Of a stretch of 64,000 nucleotides of DNA, positions 8,334-18,520 are shown piece by piece. How positions within the stretch are numbered: position 1 is the first letter of the stretch; each line of letters begins with the position of its first letter. A model generated the notes under the pieces. It did no database searches. It saw nothing but the letters and a program-made list of their open reading frames with translations, and was not told the DNA's origin. This stretch comes from QHVT01 sp036389275. GTDB lineage: Bacteria > Acidobacteriota > Thermoanaerobaculia > Gp7-AA8. The stretch spans positions 62,001 through 126,000 of the forward strand of contig DASVQE010000009.1 in the NCBI GenBank assembly GCA_036389275.1, written 5' to 3'. The position numbers were made by a program, and so were the translations under genes.

Positions 8334-8948
8334 ATGGCCGCGTCGAAACAACGAGAACCGGGCGAGATGAAGCACCTGAGCGATCAGGAACTGATGCGCA
8401 TCGTTCAGGCGGGCGACTACTCCCCGGCCTCGGAGATTTACGACCGCTACAGCGGGCGGATTTACAACTTCGCGTTTCGATTCTTGAAGAACGCCGAGGC
8501 GGCCGAGGATGCGACGCAGGAAGTGTTCGTCAAGATGCTCAGGTATGCCAATCAGTTTCATGGAGACGCCAAGCTGTCGACGTGGCTTTTTTCGATCACG
8601 GCCAACTGGTGCCGCGACTATCTGAGGAAAGCGGACAACAAGGCGAAGGAAAGCGACGACGTGCTGGTGACGCTGCCGGCGTCGAGCGACAACTCGCCGG
8701 ACCGCAACCTCGAGCAGCGCGAGAACGAGCTGATGGTGCGGCGGGCGCTCGAGGCGCTCACGCCCGAGCAGCGCGAGGCCATCCTGCTCTCGCGTTACCA
8801 AGGGTTGTCGTACGCGGAGATCGCGCAGATCGCGGGATGCTCCGAAGGTGCGGTCAAGACGCGCGTGTTCCGCGCGATGGAAACACTCAAGAAGGCGCTC
8901 ACCGGCCAGGCGAGCGGAGGTGACCGATGTCTGAATGCAGTGCCGTAA
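8334..8948 (+). CDS. ECF-type RNA polymerase sigma factor
   Basis: 204 residues from ATG 8334 (ATG 8367, MKHLSDQELM, is also possible). Region 2 is seen as ASEIYDRYSGRIYNFAFRFL and AEDATQEVFVKMLR (core binding and -10 recognition). Region 4 is seen as LEALTPEQREAILLSRYQGL and YAEIAQIAGCSEGAVKTRVF (-35-binding helix-turn-helix). No extra domain. The stop overlaps the next gene by 22 bases; that gene has an anti-sigma zinc motif and so is the likely cognate regulator. The third gene, a secreted DUF4097-like protein, probably belongs to the same transcription unit. Confidence 0.9.
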   Translation: MAASKQREPGEMKHLSDQELMRIVQAGDYSPASEIYDRYSGRIYNFAFRFLKNAEAAEDATQEVFVKMLRYANQFHGDAKLSTWLFSITANWCRDYLRKADNKAKESDDVLVTLPASSDNSPDRNLEQRENELMVRRALEALTPEQREAILLSRYQGLSYAEIAQIAGCSEGAVKTRVFRAMETLKKALTGQASGGDRCLNAVP

Positions 8949-9979
8949 CGCAAAGCATGCCGCTTCTGCTGACCGAGTCGCTCGACCCGGTGCGGCGTGA
9001 AGTGTCGCATCAGCACATCGAAAACTGCGCCGTCTGCGGCGCGGAATGGGCCGCGTACAAAGAGACGTGGTCGTTCCTGGGCGAGCTGCCCGAGGTGGAA
9101 GTGCCGGCGCGCGTGCGCACGCGCTTCCTCGAAGCGGCCGGACTGGCCGCACCGGTTGCGAAGGACAACGTCGTGGCGTTCCATCGCCGTCCGGCGTTCA
9201 AGTGGATGGCGCAGGCGGCGGCGGTGGTGATCCTCGCCGGCGGCGGCTATCTGGCCGGCACGCGCGGCTCGCAGGCCGTCGCACCGTCGTCGACCATCGC
9301 GCAGACGCCGGCGAAGATCACCCGCGTGCAGGCGCGCAGCCCGTATCAGCCGGTCTCCGCCGACGGCATGGCGCTGGCCGAGACGCGCGTGCTCGACGCC
9401 GACGCGCTCAGCCCCGAGATCCAGGGACGTCCGAACATCGCCAACGTGCAGTTCGTCGACGCCGACCCGAGCGACGAGCAGATCGGCGTCTCCTTCGACG
9501 TCACCTCGCGCTGGACCGTCACCGGCAATCCGAAGGACAAGAGCATGGTGCGGCTGCTGTCGTACATGCTCGAGAACGAGGAAACGATGACGCCGCGCGG
9601 CAACGCCCTCGACTGGGTGCGCCGCACCTACTCCGATCCGGCCAACGCCAATCCCGACATCGCCAACGCGCTCGCGAAAGTGCTGCGCAGCGACTCGCAC
9701 GAGGGCGTGCGCATTCGCGCGCTGGAGACGCTGTCGACGCTGCCGCCGGCGGTGGCCATGCAGACTCGCGACGCCGTCATCGACGCGCTGAAAGACGATC
9801 CGAATCCCGCCGTGCGCATCAAGGCGGTGGAAGTGCTCGCGAACATGGTGCGCGGCGGCGGCGCCACACTCGATCCGGCCATGGTGGACACGCTGCGGCA
9901 GAAGGCGTCGCAGGGTGACGAAAACCTCTACGTACGCGTCAAAGCAGCCGAGGCTCTGAGCAACATCCGACCGCAATGA
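8927..9979 (+). CDS. Zinc-finger anti-sigma factor with C-terminal HEAT repeats
   Basis: 350 residues. The N-terminus carries the zinc-finger anti-sigma motif HxxxCxxC (HIENCAVC near residue 30), which in this family binds and holds the ECF sigma factor. One membrane segment follows (FKWMAQAAAVVILAGGGYLAG, about 88-108). The outer part begins with a Ser/Ala-rich linker and ends with roughly four alpha-helical HEAT repeats (about 215-345), with repeated patterns such as VRIRALETLSTLP and VRIKAVEVLANM. HEAT repeats are protein-interaction scaffolds, so this may be the sensing part. It overlaps the sigma gene at 5' and the next gene by 4 bases (ATGA). Confidence 0.82.
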   Translation: MSECSAVTQSMPLLLTESLDPVRREVSHQHIENCAVCGAEWAAYKETWSFLGELPEVEVPARVRTRFLEAAGLAAPVAKDNVVAFHRRPAFKWMAQAAAVVILAGGGYLAGTRGSQAVAPSSTIAQTPAKITRVQARSPYQPVSADGMALAETRVLDADALSPEIQGRPNIANVQFVDADPSDEQIGVSFDVTSRWTVTGNPKDKSMVRLLSYMLENEETMTPRGNALDWVRRTYSDPANANPDIANALAKVLRSDSHEGVRIRALETLSTLPPAVAMQTRDAVIDALKDDPNPAVRIKAVEVLANMVRGGGATLDPAMVDTLRQKASQGDENLYVRVKAAEALSNIRPQ

Positions 9980-11538
9980 AAACCCGCGTCCTAGCCGCAG
10001 CGATCGTCGTCCTCGCCGCCGCCGAGCTTTCGGCCGCGGTGAAGAAGACCTTCCGCGTCGATCAGAAATTCACGCTCGCGCCGGGCGGCACGTTCGTGCT
10101 GGAGAACCCGGTCGGCAACATCGAGATCACCGGCACCGACACGCCGGGCATCGAGGCCGTCGTGCTCAAGACCATCGAAGGCGCCGACGACGCCGCGATC
10201 GCTGAAGGGAACCAGCAGACCGCGCTGATCGTCGGCGGCGACGAGCGCACGCGCGTGCTGCGCACGACCGTCAGCCCGAACCGCACGCGCGACTGGGGCG
10301 CGAACGTCGCCTGGCAGTTGCGCGTGCCGCGCTCGGTGTTCGTGCGCGTGGTCTCGAACTCGAGCCAGCAGATCCGCCTCACGAACATCACCGGCAACGT
10401 CTACGTGAAGAACTTCAACGGCGCGATCGTGCTCGACAACGTCAGCGGCGGCACGACGGTCGAGAGCGTGAACGGCTCGATCGTCTACCGCACGCCGGTG
10501 CCGCACGGCAACGTCGCGCTGTCGACGGTGAACGGACACGTCACCGCGAGCGTGAAGCCGAACACCGATCTGCGCTGGGTGGCGGAGACGATCAAGGGCT
10601 CGATCCGCACGACGCTGCCGGTGCGCGGCCGTTTCTTCGGGCCGACGTTCCGCGGCAGCCTCAACGCGCCCGGCGGTCCGACGCTGACCACGGTCACGCT
10701 GATGGGCAACGTCGATCTGGTCGGCAGCGGGACGTCGGCGAAGGCGGCGGTGCCGCTGCAGCAGGTCAAGACCATCGACAGCGTGCGCGCGCCGCAGGCG
10801 CCGGTCAACGCGGGCCCGGCCACTCCGCGCGCCGGCACGTTCGCGCAGCCGCTCGTGCGCGGGATCTTTCGCTACGCCACGAACCTCGGCGACGTGAAGG
10901 TGCAGCAGATCGACGGCGACGCCGACGTCTTCACCGGCGCGGGCGAAGTGGAGCTCGGCGCGGTGAGCGGCTCGTGCAAGGTGCGCTCGCTCGGCGGTCC
11001 GCTGATCCTCGGCGAGATCCTCGGCACGCTGAACGCCTCGACGCGCGCCGGCGACGTGCTCATCGACTCGGCGCGGCGCGGCGGCTCGATCATCACGGCT
11101 GGCGGCACGATCCGCCTGCTCTACACGGCTGGCCCGACGCGCCTCGTCTCCGGCGGCGGCGACATCACCGTGCGCCAGGCGCTCGGCGCGATCACCGCGG
11201 AGACGCGCTCGGGCGACGTGGTGGTCACGCTCGACCGCGACTCGAAGACGGAGCACATCGAGATGAAGTCGGCGAAGGGGAATCTCAGTCTCAACGTGGC
11301 GCGCGGCTTCGGCGCCGACATCGAAGCGATCATCCTCACCACCGATCCCGCCGGCGACACGATCGTCTCGGAGATCCCCGGCCTCTCGATCAGCAAGGAA
11401 CAGGACCCGGAAGGCCGCACCCGCGTCCGCGCCACCGGCAAGCTCAACGGAGGCGGCGAGCGCGTGGTCCTGCAGACCACCGACGGCGACATCAGGATCA
11501 ACATCGCGCCGGCAGGCCCGACGGTGGTGGGAAGGTAG
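9976..11538 (+). CDS. Secreted DUF4097-like beta-helical adhesin-type protein
   Basis: 520 residues. The signal peptide (KTRVLAAAIVVLAAAELSAA) would be cleaved near residue 20. The mature part repeats a short beta-strand pattern (GDVYVKN, GAIVLDNVSGG, GDVVVTLDR) typical of DUF4097/DUF4098 putative adhesins with a right-handed beta-helical fold. Two blocks are visible, about 60-250 and 290-500, separated by a Pro/Ala-rich linker. The GSI, GNV and SGDV turns recur about every 20 residues. The ATGA overlap with the anti-sigma gene makes it part of the sigma operon and hence a likely envelope-stress or surface target or sensor. No enzymatic motif. Confidence 0.7.
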   Translation: MKTRVLAAAIVVLAAAELSAAVKKTFRVDQKFTLAPGGTFVLENPVGNIEITGTDTPGIEAVVLKTIEGADDAAIAEGNQQTALIVGGDERTRVLRTTVSPNRTRDWGANVAWQLRVPRSVFVRVVSNSSQQIRLTNITGNVYVKNFNGAIVLDNVSGGTTVESVNGSIVYRTPVPHGNVALSTVNGHVTASVKPNTDLRWVAETIKGSIRTTLPVRGRFFGPTFRGSLNAPGGPTLTTVTLMGNVDLVGSGTSAKAAVPLQQVKTIDSVRAPQAPVNAGPATPRAGTFAQPLVRGIFRYATNLGDVKVQQIDGDADVFTGAGEVELGAVSGSCKVRSLGGPLILGEILGTLNASTRAGDVLIDSARRGGSIITAGGTIRLLYTAGPTRLVSGGGDITVRQALGAITAETRSGDVVVTLDRDSKTEHIEMKSAKGNLSLNVARGFGADIEAIILTTDPAGDTIVSEIPGLSISKEQDPEGRTRVRATGKLNGGGERVVLQTTDGDIRINIAPAGPTVVGR

Positions 11539-11545
11539 AGGCGAC

Positions 11546-11653
11546 GAGTTCCTCGGAGTTCCTCGGGAGTTCCTCGGAGTTCCTCGGAGTGGATTGGGGC
11601 CGGGGTTTTTCTCCTCCGAGGAACTCCGAGGAACCGAGGAACTCCGAGGAACT
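11546..11653. repeat. Cluster of GAGTTCCTCG units forming a long inverted repeat
   Basis: Four tandem GAGTTCCTCG(G) units on the + strand (11546-11590) face the complementary units CCGAGGAACT (11611-11653) across a spacer of about 22 bases. The arms pair over nearly their whole 40-base length, with one slip. It lies between the stop of the DUF4097-like gene and the cyclophilin gene and could act as a terminator-sized hairpin or a mobile palindromic element. A second copy with the same unit lies at 44965-45074. Confidence 0.8.
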
Positions 11654-11702
11654 GGGCGCGCCAGCGCCCGTGCTAGCATGCGCGCCTCACGGAGGTGAAT
11701 GC

Positions 11703-12422
11703 GTGAAACATCTCTTTTTTGGCGCGCTGCTTCTGACGTTTGCCTGTGCCCGCGGCGGCGACAACGCTGCTACGACTTCGTCCGATCTGGCGCCGGCGTC
11801 GGAGGTCAGCGCGACCGAAACCGGCGCGGCGCAGAGCACGTCGTCCGCGCCCGCCACTGACACGACGGCGTCCGCGCCGCAGGAGCAAGCATCGATGAGC
11901 AGCTACGAGAACAAAGTCGCCGAACTCCACACGTCCGCCGGTGAGATCGACATCCGCTTCTTCCCGGACGTCGCCCCGAACCACGTCAAGAACTTCATCG
12001 ACCTCGCCAACAAAGGCTTCTACAACGGCACGAAGTTCCACCGCGTCATTCCCGGCTTCATGATCCAGGGCGGCGATCCGAACACCGTCTCCGGCGATCC
12101 GAACAGTTGGGGCGTGGGCGGCTCCGGCTCGAATGTGAAGGCGGAGTTCAACACGATCTCGCACAAGCGCGGCATCGTCTCGATGGCGCGCGCGCAGCAT
12201 CCCGACAGCGCCTCGTCGCAGTTCTTCATCGTCGTGGCCGACTCGCCGTTCCTCGACCGGCAGTACACCGTCTTCGGCCAGGTGACCAAGGGCATGGAGA
12301 TCGCCGACAAGATCGTCTCCGCGCCGCGCGGCCCGAACGACCGCCCGAACAACCCGACTACCATCGACCGCGTGGTCATCCGCGACGCGCGTGAGGACGA
12401 GAAAGGTCCGACGCCGAAATAG
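11703..12422 (+). CDS. Lipoprotein peptidyl-prolyl cis-trans isomerase, cyclophilin type
   Basis: 239 residues from GTG 11703, which has a strong GGAGGTG ribosome site 6 bases upstream. A lipobox (LLLTFAC) places the acylated Cys near residue 16, so the protein is membrane-anchored outside the cytoplasm. A Ser/Thr/Ala linker (about 20-65) leads to a cyclophilin domain: TSAGEIDIRFFPDVAPNHVK, GTKFHRVIPGFMIQGGDP (FHRVI with the catalytic Arg; FMIQGGD signature), SMARAQHPDSASSQFFI and FGQVTKGMEIADKI. It assists folding of exported proteins by isomerising prolyl bonds. The gene is followed 7 bases later by the phosphotransferase gene. Confidence 0.92.
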   Translation: MKHLFFGALLLTFACARGGDNAATTSSDLAPASEVSATETGAAQSTSSAPATDTTASAPQEQASMSSYENKVAELHTSAGEIDIRFFPDVAPNHVKNFIDLANKGFYNGTKFHRVIPGFMIQGGDPNTVSGDPNSWGVGGSGSNVKAEFNTISHKRGIVSMARAQHPDSASSQFFIVVADSPFLDRQYTVFGQVTKGMEIADKIVSAPRGPNDRPNNPTTIDRVVIRDAREDEKGPTPK

Positions 12423-12428
12423 GCGGCC

Positions 12429-13410
12429 GTGAGCGCTCTCCCCGAAGAAGCGGCGGCATATCTCGACCAGTGGCTCGGCGGCGGATGGTCCGCCGCGCCG
12501 CTCGCCGGCGACGCCTCGGTGCGCGCGTACTACCGCGTCACCGACGCCGCCGGCCGGCCGTACATCCTCGCCTACTATCCGAGCGAGGTGCGCGCGCAAC
12601 TGCAGCGCGCCGTCGACGCCTATCGCGCGCTCCAGCAGCACGCGCCGCTGCCGGAGGTGCTGCAGCAGTGGGACGCGGCCGTGCTGCAGCACGACGTCGG
12701 CGACCGCACGCTCTTCGACGTGCTGCATGAAAATCGCGACGAAGGGCTGCGCCTCTACCGCGCGGCCGTCGAGCTGCTGGCCGGCTTTCAACGCGCCGGC
12801 GACGCCTGCCTCAACGAGCCCTTCACCGCCGACTTTTTCTTCAACGAGCTGGAGATGGCTCGAGAGTTCTTCGTCGAGCGGCTGATGGACAGCTCCGCGG
12901 ACGGGCTGGAACCGCTGCTGAGAACGTTGTGCGAGAACGTGTCACGACATCCGTACGTGTTATGTCATCGCGATTATCACGGCCAGAATTTGCACGTAGT
13001 AAATGACACGCTGTATCTGATCGATTATCAGGACCTGCGCATGGGGCCGGACACGTACGACATGGCCTCGCTCCTGCGCGACCGCGCCGTGGCCCGCGTC
13101 CTCGGCGACGACGCGGAGCTCGAGCTGCTCGAGCACTACGGCCGCCTCATCGGCGCCGCCGGCAATCTCCGCGAGCGCTACTTCGAGACGCTCCTGCAGC
13201 GCTCGATCAAAATCCTCGGGACGTTCTCCAAGCAGCCGATCGTACGCGGGCGGATGCACTACCTCGACTTCATCCCGGCCACGCTCGAGAGCATCTCCCG
13301 CTGCCTCGATGAGCTTCCGCGCTACGCCGGACTGCGCGAGCGCTTTCCACTCCGCTTCGATCTCGACGCCGCGCGCGTCCGTGCACAGGAATTGAACAGA
13401 GACTTCAGCG

Positions 13411-13424
<14 letters not shown>
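12429..13424 (+). CDS. AmgK-like aminosugar phosphotransferase (APH-fold kinase)
   Basis: 331 residues from GTG 12429. The aminoglycoside-phosphotransferase fold is shown by the catalytic loop VLCHRDYHGQNLHVV (His-Arg-Asp, Asn) and the metal-binding DYQDLRMGPDTYDMASLL. The GP.TYD...LLRD pattern is that of AmgK-type N-acetylmuramate/N-acetylglucosamine anomeric kinases used in peptidoglycan recycling. The N-terminal lobe is short (LAGDASVRAYYRV). The 3' end overlaps idh by 14 bases. The likely role is cell-wall sugar salvage; a MurNAc kinase function is inferred from motif similarity. A nucleotidyltransferase (MurU) usually accompanies AmgK and is not in this window. Confidence 0.75.
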
Positions 13425-14475
<1,051 letters not shown>

Positions 14476-14642
14476 ACAGCCTGGTGCAAAGTCGCGACAC
14501 GTTTCGCACGTTTCGCAGATTGATCTGCAACGCGGGGGCAAACGTTCGTGCGGCGGCGGTTTCGGCGCCGATTTGGAACATATTAGAGCCACCTCAAGCG
14601 CCAGGGTAGGGATATCGCGGGAAGTCGCACTCCTCCAACGGA

Positions 14643-16181
14643 ATGCCCTCTTCCAGCAGGAAGGACTCTACTCCGGAAAGGACCGCGAGAGCTGCACGCG
14701 CTGCGCAGCGTTTCGCCGCGCTCACCGAGGCGTACGTAGAGCGCTTCGACCGGGCTGAAGTAAACACGAGGTTGAAGCTGTTCATCGTCAGCCGAGGCGT
14801 TACGGTGAGCGATCTCGCCCGGGAGGCTGGCATCAGCCGCAACCACGTTCGCCTTGTCGCCAGTGCCGAGCGCGAGCCGTCGCGGCGCAAAATGGCGACG
14901 ATCGTGTCCGCCGCACGCCGGCTCACGTTCGAGCCGGTCAGGACTGAGAATTTATTTGAGTTAACGGCCGAGGAGAGTGGTACTTGGTTCCTCGCGAAAG
15001 ATCGAAATAAGGCGATACGCGCGGCTGCAGCGAGTGCGGCACAACTCAAACTGGCGCGCGAACGCCTCATCGCCGTTGCGCACCATCGGCCGGTGTCGGA
15101 ATGGCCGACGCGGCTCATGAGGCATCCGCAGGGCGTGAACGTTGCGCTTATCCGCTCGCTCCTAACGCTCGCTTACCGTACGCTCGACGCTGAGCCCCGC
15201 CTAGGCGATGAAATCGCCGACGTGGCGGCTAGTCTCGTCGCGGCCTTACCGGATACGGTCACCGCCGAAGTTAAAGTGATGATACGAGCCGTAGCGCTGC
15301 TGTACCGCGCCTACGCCTCACGGTCCCTCGGCCGGTATGACGAGGCAGCGGCTTTGCTCGACGCCGCCGAACGCGAAGCCGAACGAACGCCCTACTGCGC
15401 TAACGAACTCGCTCGCGTTTGGTATGAATGCGCGGCGCTTTGCGTCCTGAGAGGCGACGTACGTAACGCCGAGCGGCACGCGAATCGCGCCATCACGCTT
15501 TTCACGGTGCTCGGCGACGTTCACCGGGTCGGCCGAACGCAAAATCTGATGGGAAGCGTCAGGTATGTCTCCGGTGATGTTGCGGCCGCTAGGGACCTTT
15601 GGTTAGCAGCGTACGACCGAATGCGAACAGCCGAGGACAAGAGTGCGCTCGCCGGGATCGCGCGAAATCTCGGTGCCGCAGAGACACTCGTCGGAAACGT
15701 TGATGAGGCAAGAAACTGGCTCGATGAGTCCGAACGAATGTTTGTAGCACTTCGTCTCCCGACAGAACTGACGCGCGTTCGGTGGGCAAAGGCGAAGCTG
15801 CAACTGGTCCTCGATCGTGGCGAAGGGGTGTCTCTCCTTAAATCGGTTCGCGCGGAATTCGTACGACGAAACATGCCGACAGACGCCGGTTTCGTGGGCC
15901 TCGACATCGTTGAAGCTCTTCTCGACGATGAAAGCCGTAGCGAAGACCTTATTGCGCTCGCGCGCGCGACGGTCGGGGCATTCGAAAAAGCAGGGGCGAC
16001 GCCGCGAATGCTCGAAGCGCTCAGCTACCTTCGTCAAGCAGTCCAGCGTCAACGCGCGACGAGTGAGCTTGTCGGAGAAGTCCGTGACTACCTTGCCGAA
16101 GCGTTGCGCGGGACGAACCTTCCGTTCGCCCCGCGCGACAGTGTCACGGCTTCGGAATCGACAACATGCTCGACAGAATGA
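14643..16181 (+). CDS. HTH (XRE-like) regulator with C-terminal TPR sensor region
   Basis: 512 residues. Residues about 35-95 form an XRE-like helix-turn-helix: VNTRLKLFIVSRGVTVSDLA, REAGISRNHVRLVASAERE, SRRKMATIVSAARRL. The rest is helical with TPR-like repeats (about 190-440), for example ARVWYECAALCVLRGDVRNA and NLGAAETLVGNVDEARNWL. The stretch from TELTRVRWAKAKL to DIVEALLDDE is clearly homologous to the end of the anti-sigma-like protein encoded at 16885-18240 (TEITRTRWALAKA, DIVEELINGE), so the two share a sensor module. It is the first gene inside the inserted segment. Role: probably a DNA-binding regulator of the element; ligand unknown. The 200 bases before it hold no recognisable gene. 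Confidence 0.72.
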   Translation: MPSSSRKDSTPERTARAARAAQRFAALTEAYVERFDRAEVNTRLKLFIVSRGVTVSDLAREAGISRNHVRLVASAEREPSRRKMATIVSAARRLTFEPVRTENLFELTAEESGTWFLAKDRNKAIRAAAASAAQLKLARERLIAVAHHRPVSEWPTRLMRHPQGVNVALIRSLLTLAYRTLDAEPRLGDEIADVAASLVAALPDTVTAEVKVMIRAVALLYRAYASRSLGRYDEAAALLDAAEREAERTPYCANELARVWYECAALCVLRGDVRNAERHANRAITLFTVLGDVHRVGRTQNLMGSVRYVSGDVAAARDLWLAAYDRMRTAEDKSALAGIARNLGAAETLVGNVDEARNWLDESERMFVALRLPTELTRVRWAKAKLQLVLDRGEGVSLLKSVRAEFVRRNMPTDAGFVGLDIVEALLDDESRSEDLIALARATVGAFEKAGATPRMLEALSYLRQAVQRQRATSELVGEVRDYLAEALRGTNLPFAPRDSVTASESTTCSTE

Positions 16182-16378
16182 CTATGATCGGGATCAAAAC
16201 GACAGGATCGAACGGCACAGACGTCCTCCTCCCGCGCCGCCGCAGCAGCGCGATGTTTGAGATGTGTGGAGGGCGCCCTCTCCAAGAGGAGGAGTGTCAG
16301 ATCGCGCGCTGGCGATATCACGGCTTTCGGGATTTCGGCGCGGGGTTCGGTATACTTCGCAAACCTCTTCACACGCCG

Positions 16379-16888
16379 ATGACGGACCCTTCTTACGCGC
16401 CGCGGCCCGACGACTCGGACCCGTTCGTGGCTGCGTACCGACAGCAGTTCGAGTTCTTACGTCTGCTTGCGACGCAGCGGTTCGGCATTCCGGTCGCTGA
16501 CGCGGAGGCGATCGTTCAAGAGGTATTCGTCACGTACCTTCGGCGTCAACCGCATGTCAATGACGAACGGCAGTGGCTCATCGCAGGAGTCTGTAACGCG
16601 TCGCGCGCGTACTGGCGATCCGTTGCCAAGCATGACGCATTACGCGATGGGCGCAGCCCGGCGCCACCCCATTCCGAACGCATCGGGTCGCAACTCGATG
16701 CGCGTACGCTGCTGCGGCGCCTACCGCGCAAGTGTCGCGAAGTGTTGCGGCTGAAGTTCTACGACGATTTGAGCGCCGCCGAAATCGCTGATCGCTTCCA
16801 CACTTCGACCGGATACGCGAAGCTCATGATCCATCGCTGTCTCGCGGCAGCGCGTGACCTTCTTCGCGGTAGAGAGGGCGCATCTTGA
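16379..16888 (+). CDS. ECF-like RNA polymerase sigma factor
   Basis: 169 residues from ATG 16379. Region 2: AYRQQFEFLRLLATQRFG and DAEAIVQEVFVTYLRR. Region 4: LLRRLPRKCREVLRLKFYDD and SAAEIADRFHTSTGYAKLMI, the helix-turn-helix that reads the -35 box. An upstream extension in the same frame exists but does not look like protein. A TATACT hexamer at 16351-16356, 22 bases before the ATG, could be a -10 box, though no good -35 was seen. The stop overlaps the TTG start of the next gene (TTGA), which has an anti-sigma zinc motif, so the pair is sigma and cognate regulator, located just ahead of the giant RHS gene that it may control. Confidence 0.8.
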   Translation: MTDPSYAPRPDDSDPFVAAYRQQFEFLRLLATQRFGIPVADAEAIVQEVFVTYLRRQPHVNDERQWLIAGVCNASRAYWRSVAKHDALRDGRSPAPPHSERIGSQLDARTLLRRLPRKCREVLRLKFYDDLSAAEIADRFHTSTGYAKLMIHRCLAAARDLLRGREGAS

Positions 16889-18240
16889 AAGGTTCGCACT
16901 ACACCCGCGATGACTTTCTTGCATACCTCGATGGGAACGAAGACGTGGCTGATCCGGCCGCCATCGATGCTCACCTTGAACATTGCGCCACTTGCGCTTC
17001 GGTCTTAGCTCAGGTGCGCGAAGACTACAAAATACTAAGCGATCCTGCGCTGTGGGAGCAGGCATTGGACACCGTCGGTGCAGCGAGGTCAGCGCGTGAC
17101 GATTTGGCGCGTGAGGAGCATCTCAAGTTTGCGCTTGACGACCATCGCCGCCGAGCGGCTGAGGTAGCTCAGGCGGAACTCACCTTCGCTGAGCTGTCGA
17201 GCAGGTCGCCCGATGTTTGGCTGGAACACCTCTTTGCGCTGCCGGCGGAGCGTACCGACAGCTTGGTAATGCGTGTGGTTCAAGAGGCGCGCGCGATCGA
17301 GGAACAAGCGCCGCTTGAGGCGCTCCGACTGCTCGACGCGGCGCAAGCAATCGTGCTCGTCATCGACGACGAACAGATTACTGCGGCGACCATCGGAGCC
17401 ATCTGGAAGGAGCGGGCGAACACGCTGACGGCCCTCGGCGACTACGCGGCAGCGCTTACTGCATTAGTCGAAGCTGAGCGCGAGTACGCGCGCTCCATCG
17501 TAGCCCCGTACGATTTAGCTCTGGTCGATTGGGCACGAGCAAACGTGTACTTTCAGATGGGCGAATATTCGCGAGTGCTACCGTTGACGCGGGAAGCTAA
17601 ACGAACGCTGCGTAGGTTCGGCGACACGCTGCGCGCCACGCACGTCCAGGTACTCGAAGCGTGTACGGTTCATGAACAAGGTAATATCGAGCGTGCCGAG
17701 GAAATGTATCTTGCTCTTCTAATAAAACTTCAGAACTTCGGAGACGAGATTACATCTGCGCGAGTGCTTGCGAATCTCGCGTGCTGCAGGCTCCAACGAA
17801 ATGATTTGATGGCGACCGAGGCATACGCCGCACGTGCGACTGCGATTTACGCTAAGCACGGCCTTGACACGGAGATTACGCGCACTCGATGGGCGCTCGC
17901 TAAGGCGCTGCTTGCGCGAGGCGACAGAGACGCAGGCGTAGCCGCGCTTGGCCGCATAGCCGCGGAATTCGAGAGCCTAGGGATGAGTACTGACGCAGCA
18001 GCCGTCCGCCTCGATATCGTGGAAGAGCTGATAAACGGCGAAGAGTACGCTCGTGCCGCCGAACTTGCGACGCAGGTCGCTACGACGTTCGCACTGGCAA
18101 CAGAAAAGCTCAATCTTTCGAAGGCGTTGGACGCGCTACGACGAGCGACCGTCGAGCACCGCCCGACGCGGGACCTGATTCGCGAAGCCCGGCACATCCT
18201 AATGCATCCGCACCTCCACTCCCTCCCGCCATCAGCGTAG
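16885..18240 (+). CDS. Zinc-finger anti-sigma-like protein with TPR region
   Basis: 451 residues from TTG 16885, overlapping the sigma gene stop. Residues about 30-42 hold the zinc-binding HxxxCxxC (HLEHCATC) of anti-sigma factors. No membrane segment follows; the protein is soluble and almost wholly helical. The TPR-like region (about 130-420) includes ALTALVEAEREYARS, NIERAEEMYLALLIK and ACCRLQRNDLMATEAYA. Its last third is homologous to the end of the HTH-TPR protein two genes upstream. It likely binds the ECF sigma and releases it in response to a partner or ligand sensed by the TPRs. Cytoplasmic location distinguishes it from usual membrane anti-sigma factors. The next 280 bases hold no gene. 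Confidence 0.75.
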   Translation: MKGSHYTRDDFLAYLDGNEDVADPAAIDAHLEHCATCASVLAQVREDYKILSDPALWEQALDTVGAARSARDDLAREEHLKFALDDHRRRAAEVAQAELTFAELSSRSPDVWLEHLFALPAERTDSLVMRVVQEARAIEEQAPLEALRLLDAAQAIVLVIDDEQITAATIGAIWKERANTLTALGDYAAALTALVEAEREYARSIVAPYDLALVDWARANVYFQMGEYSRVLPLTREAKRTLRRFGDTLRATHVQVLEACTVHEQGNIERAEEMYLALLIKLQNFGDEITSARVLANLACCRLQRNDLMATEAYAARATAIYAKHGLDTEITRTRWALAKALLARGDRDAGVAALGRIAAEFESLGMSTDAAAVRLDIVEELINGEEYARAAELATQVATTFALATEKLNLSKALDALRRATVEHRPTRDLIREARHILMHPHLHSLPPSA

Positions 18241-18520
18241 AAGTCGCATCGAGATGCACCTAATACGGTGCGCGCGCGACCGGTTGTTGCCTTCTCGACG
18301 TCCATATGGTGTTATGCCCCCACTGAGTGCGGGCAGAACCATCGCAACAAAAACTGCGATTCACACTACTTTATGGCGGTGGTGTGTGGCACGTCTGCTC
18401 TCTCCTTGAACCGATACCGACACTGACGATCCGATGACACCCTTTGGACACCTCAACATTTCTGCCTTCACCACCACCACCGCCACCATCGGGAAGACCA
18501 TTCCAGACCTGCAGGAGCTA

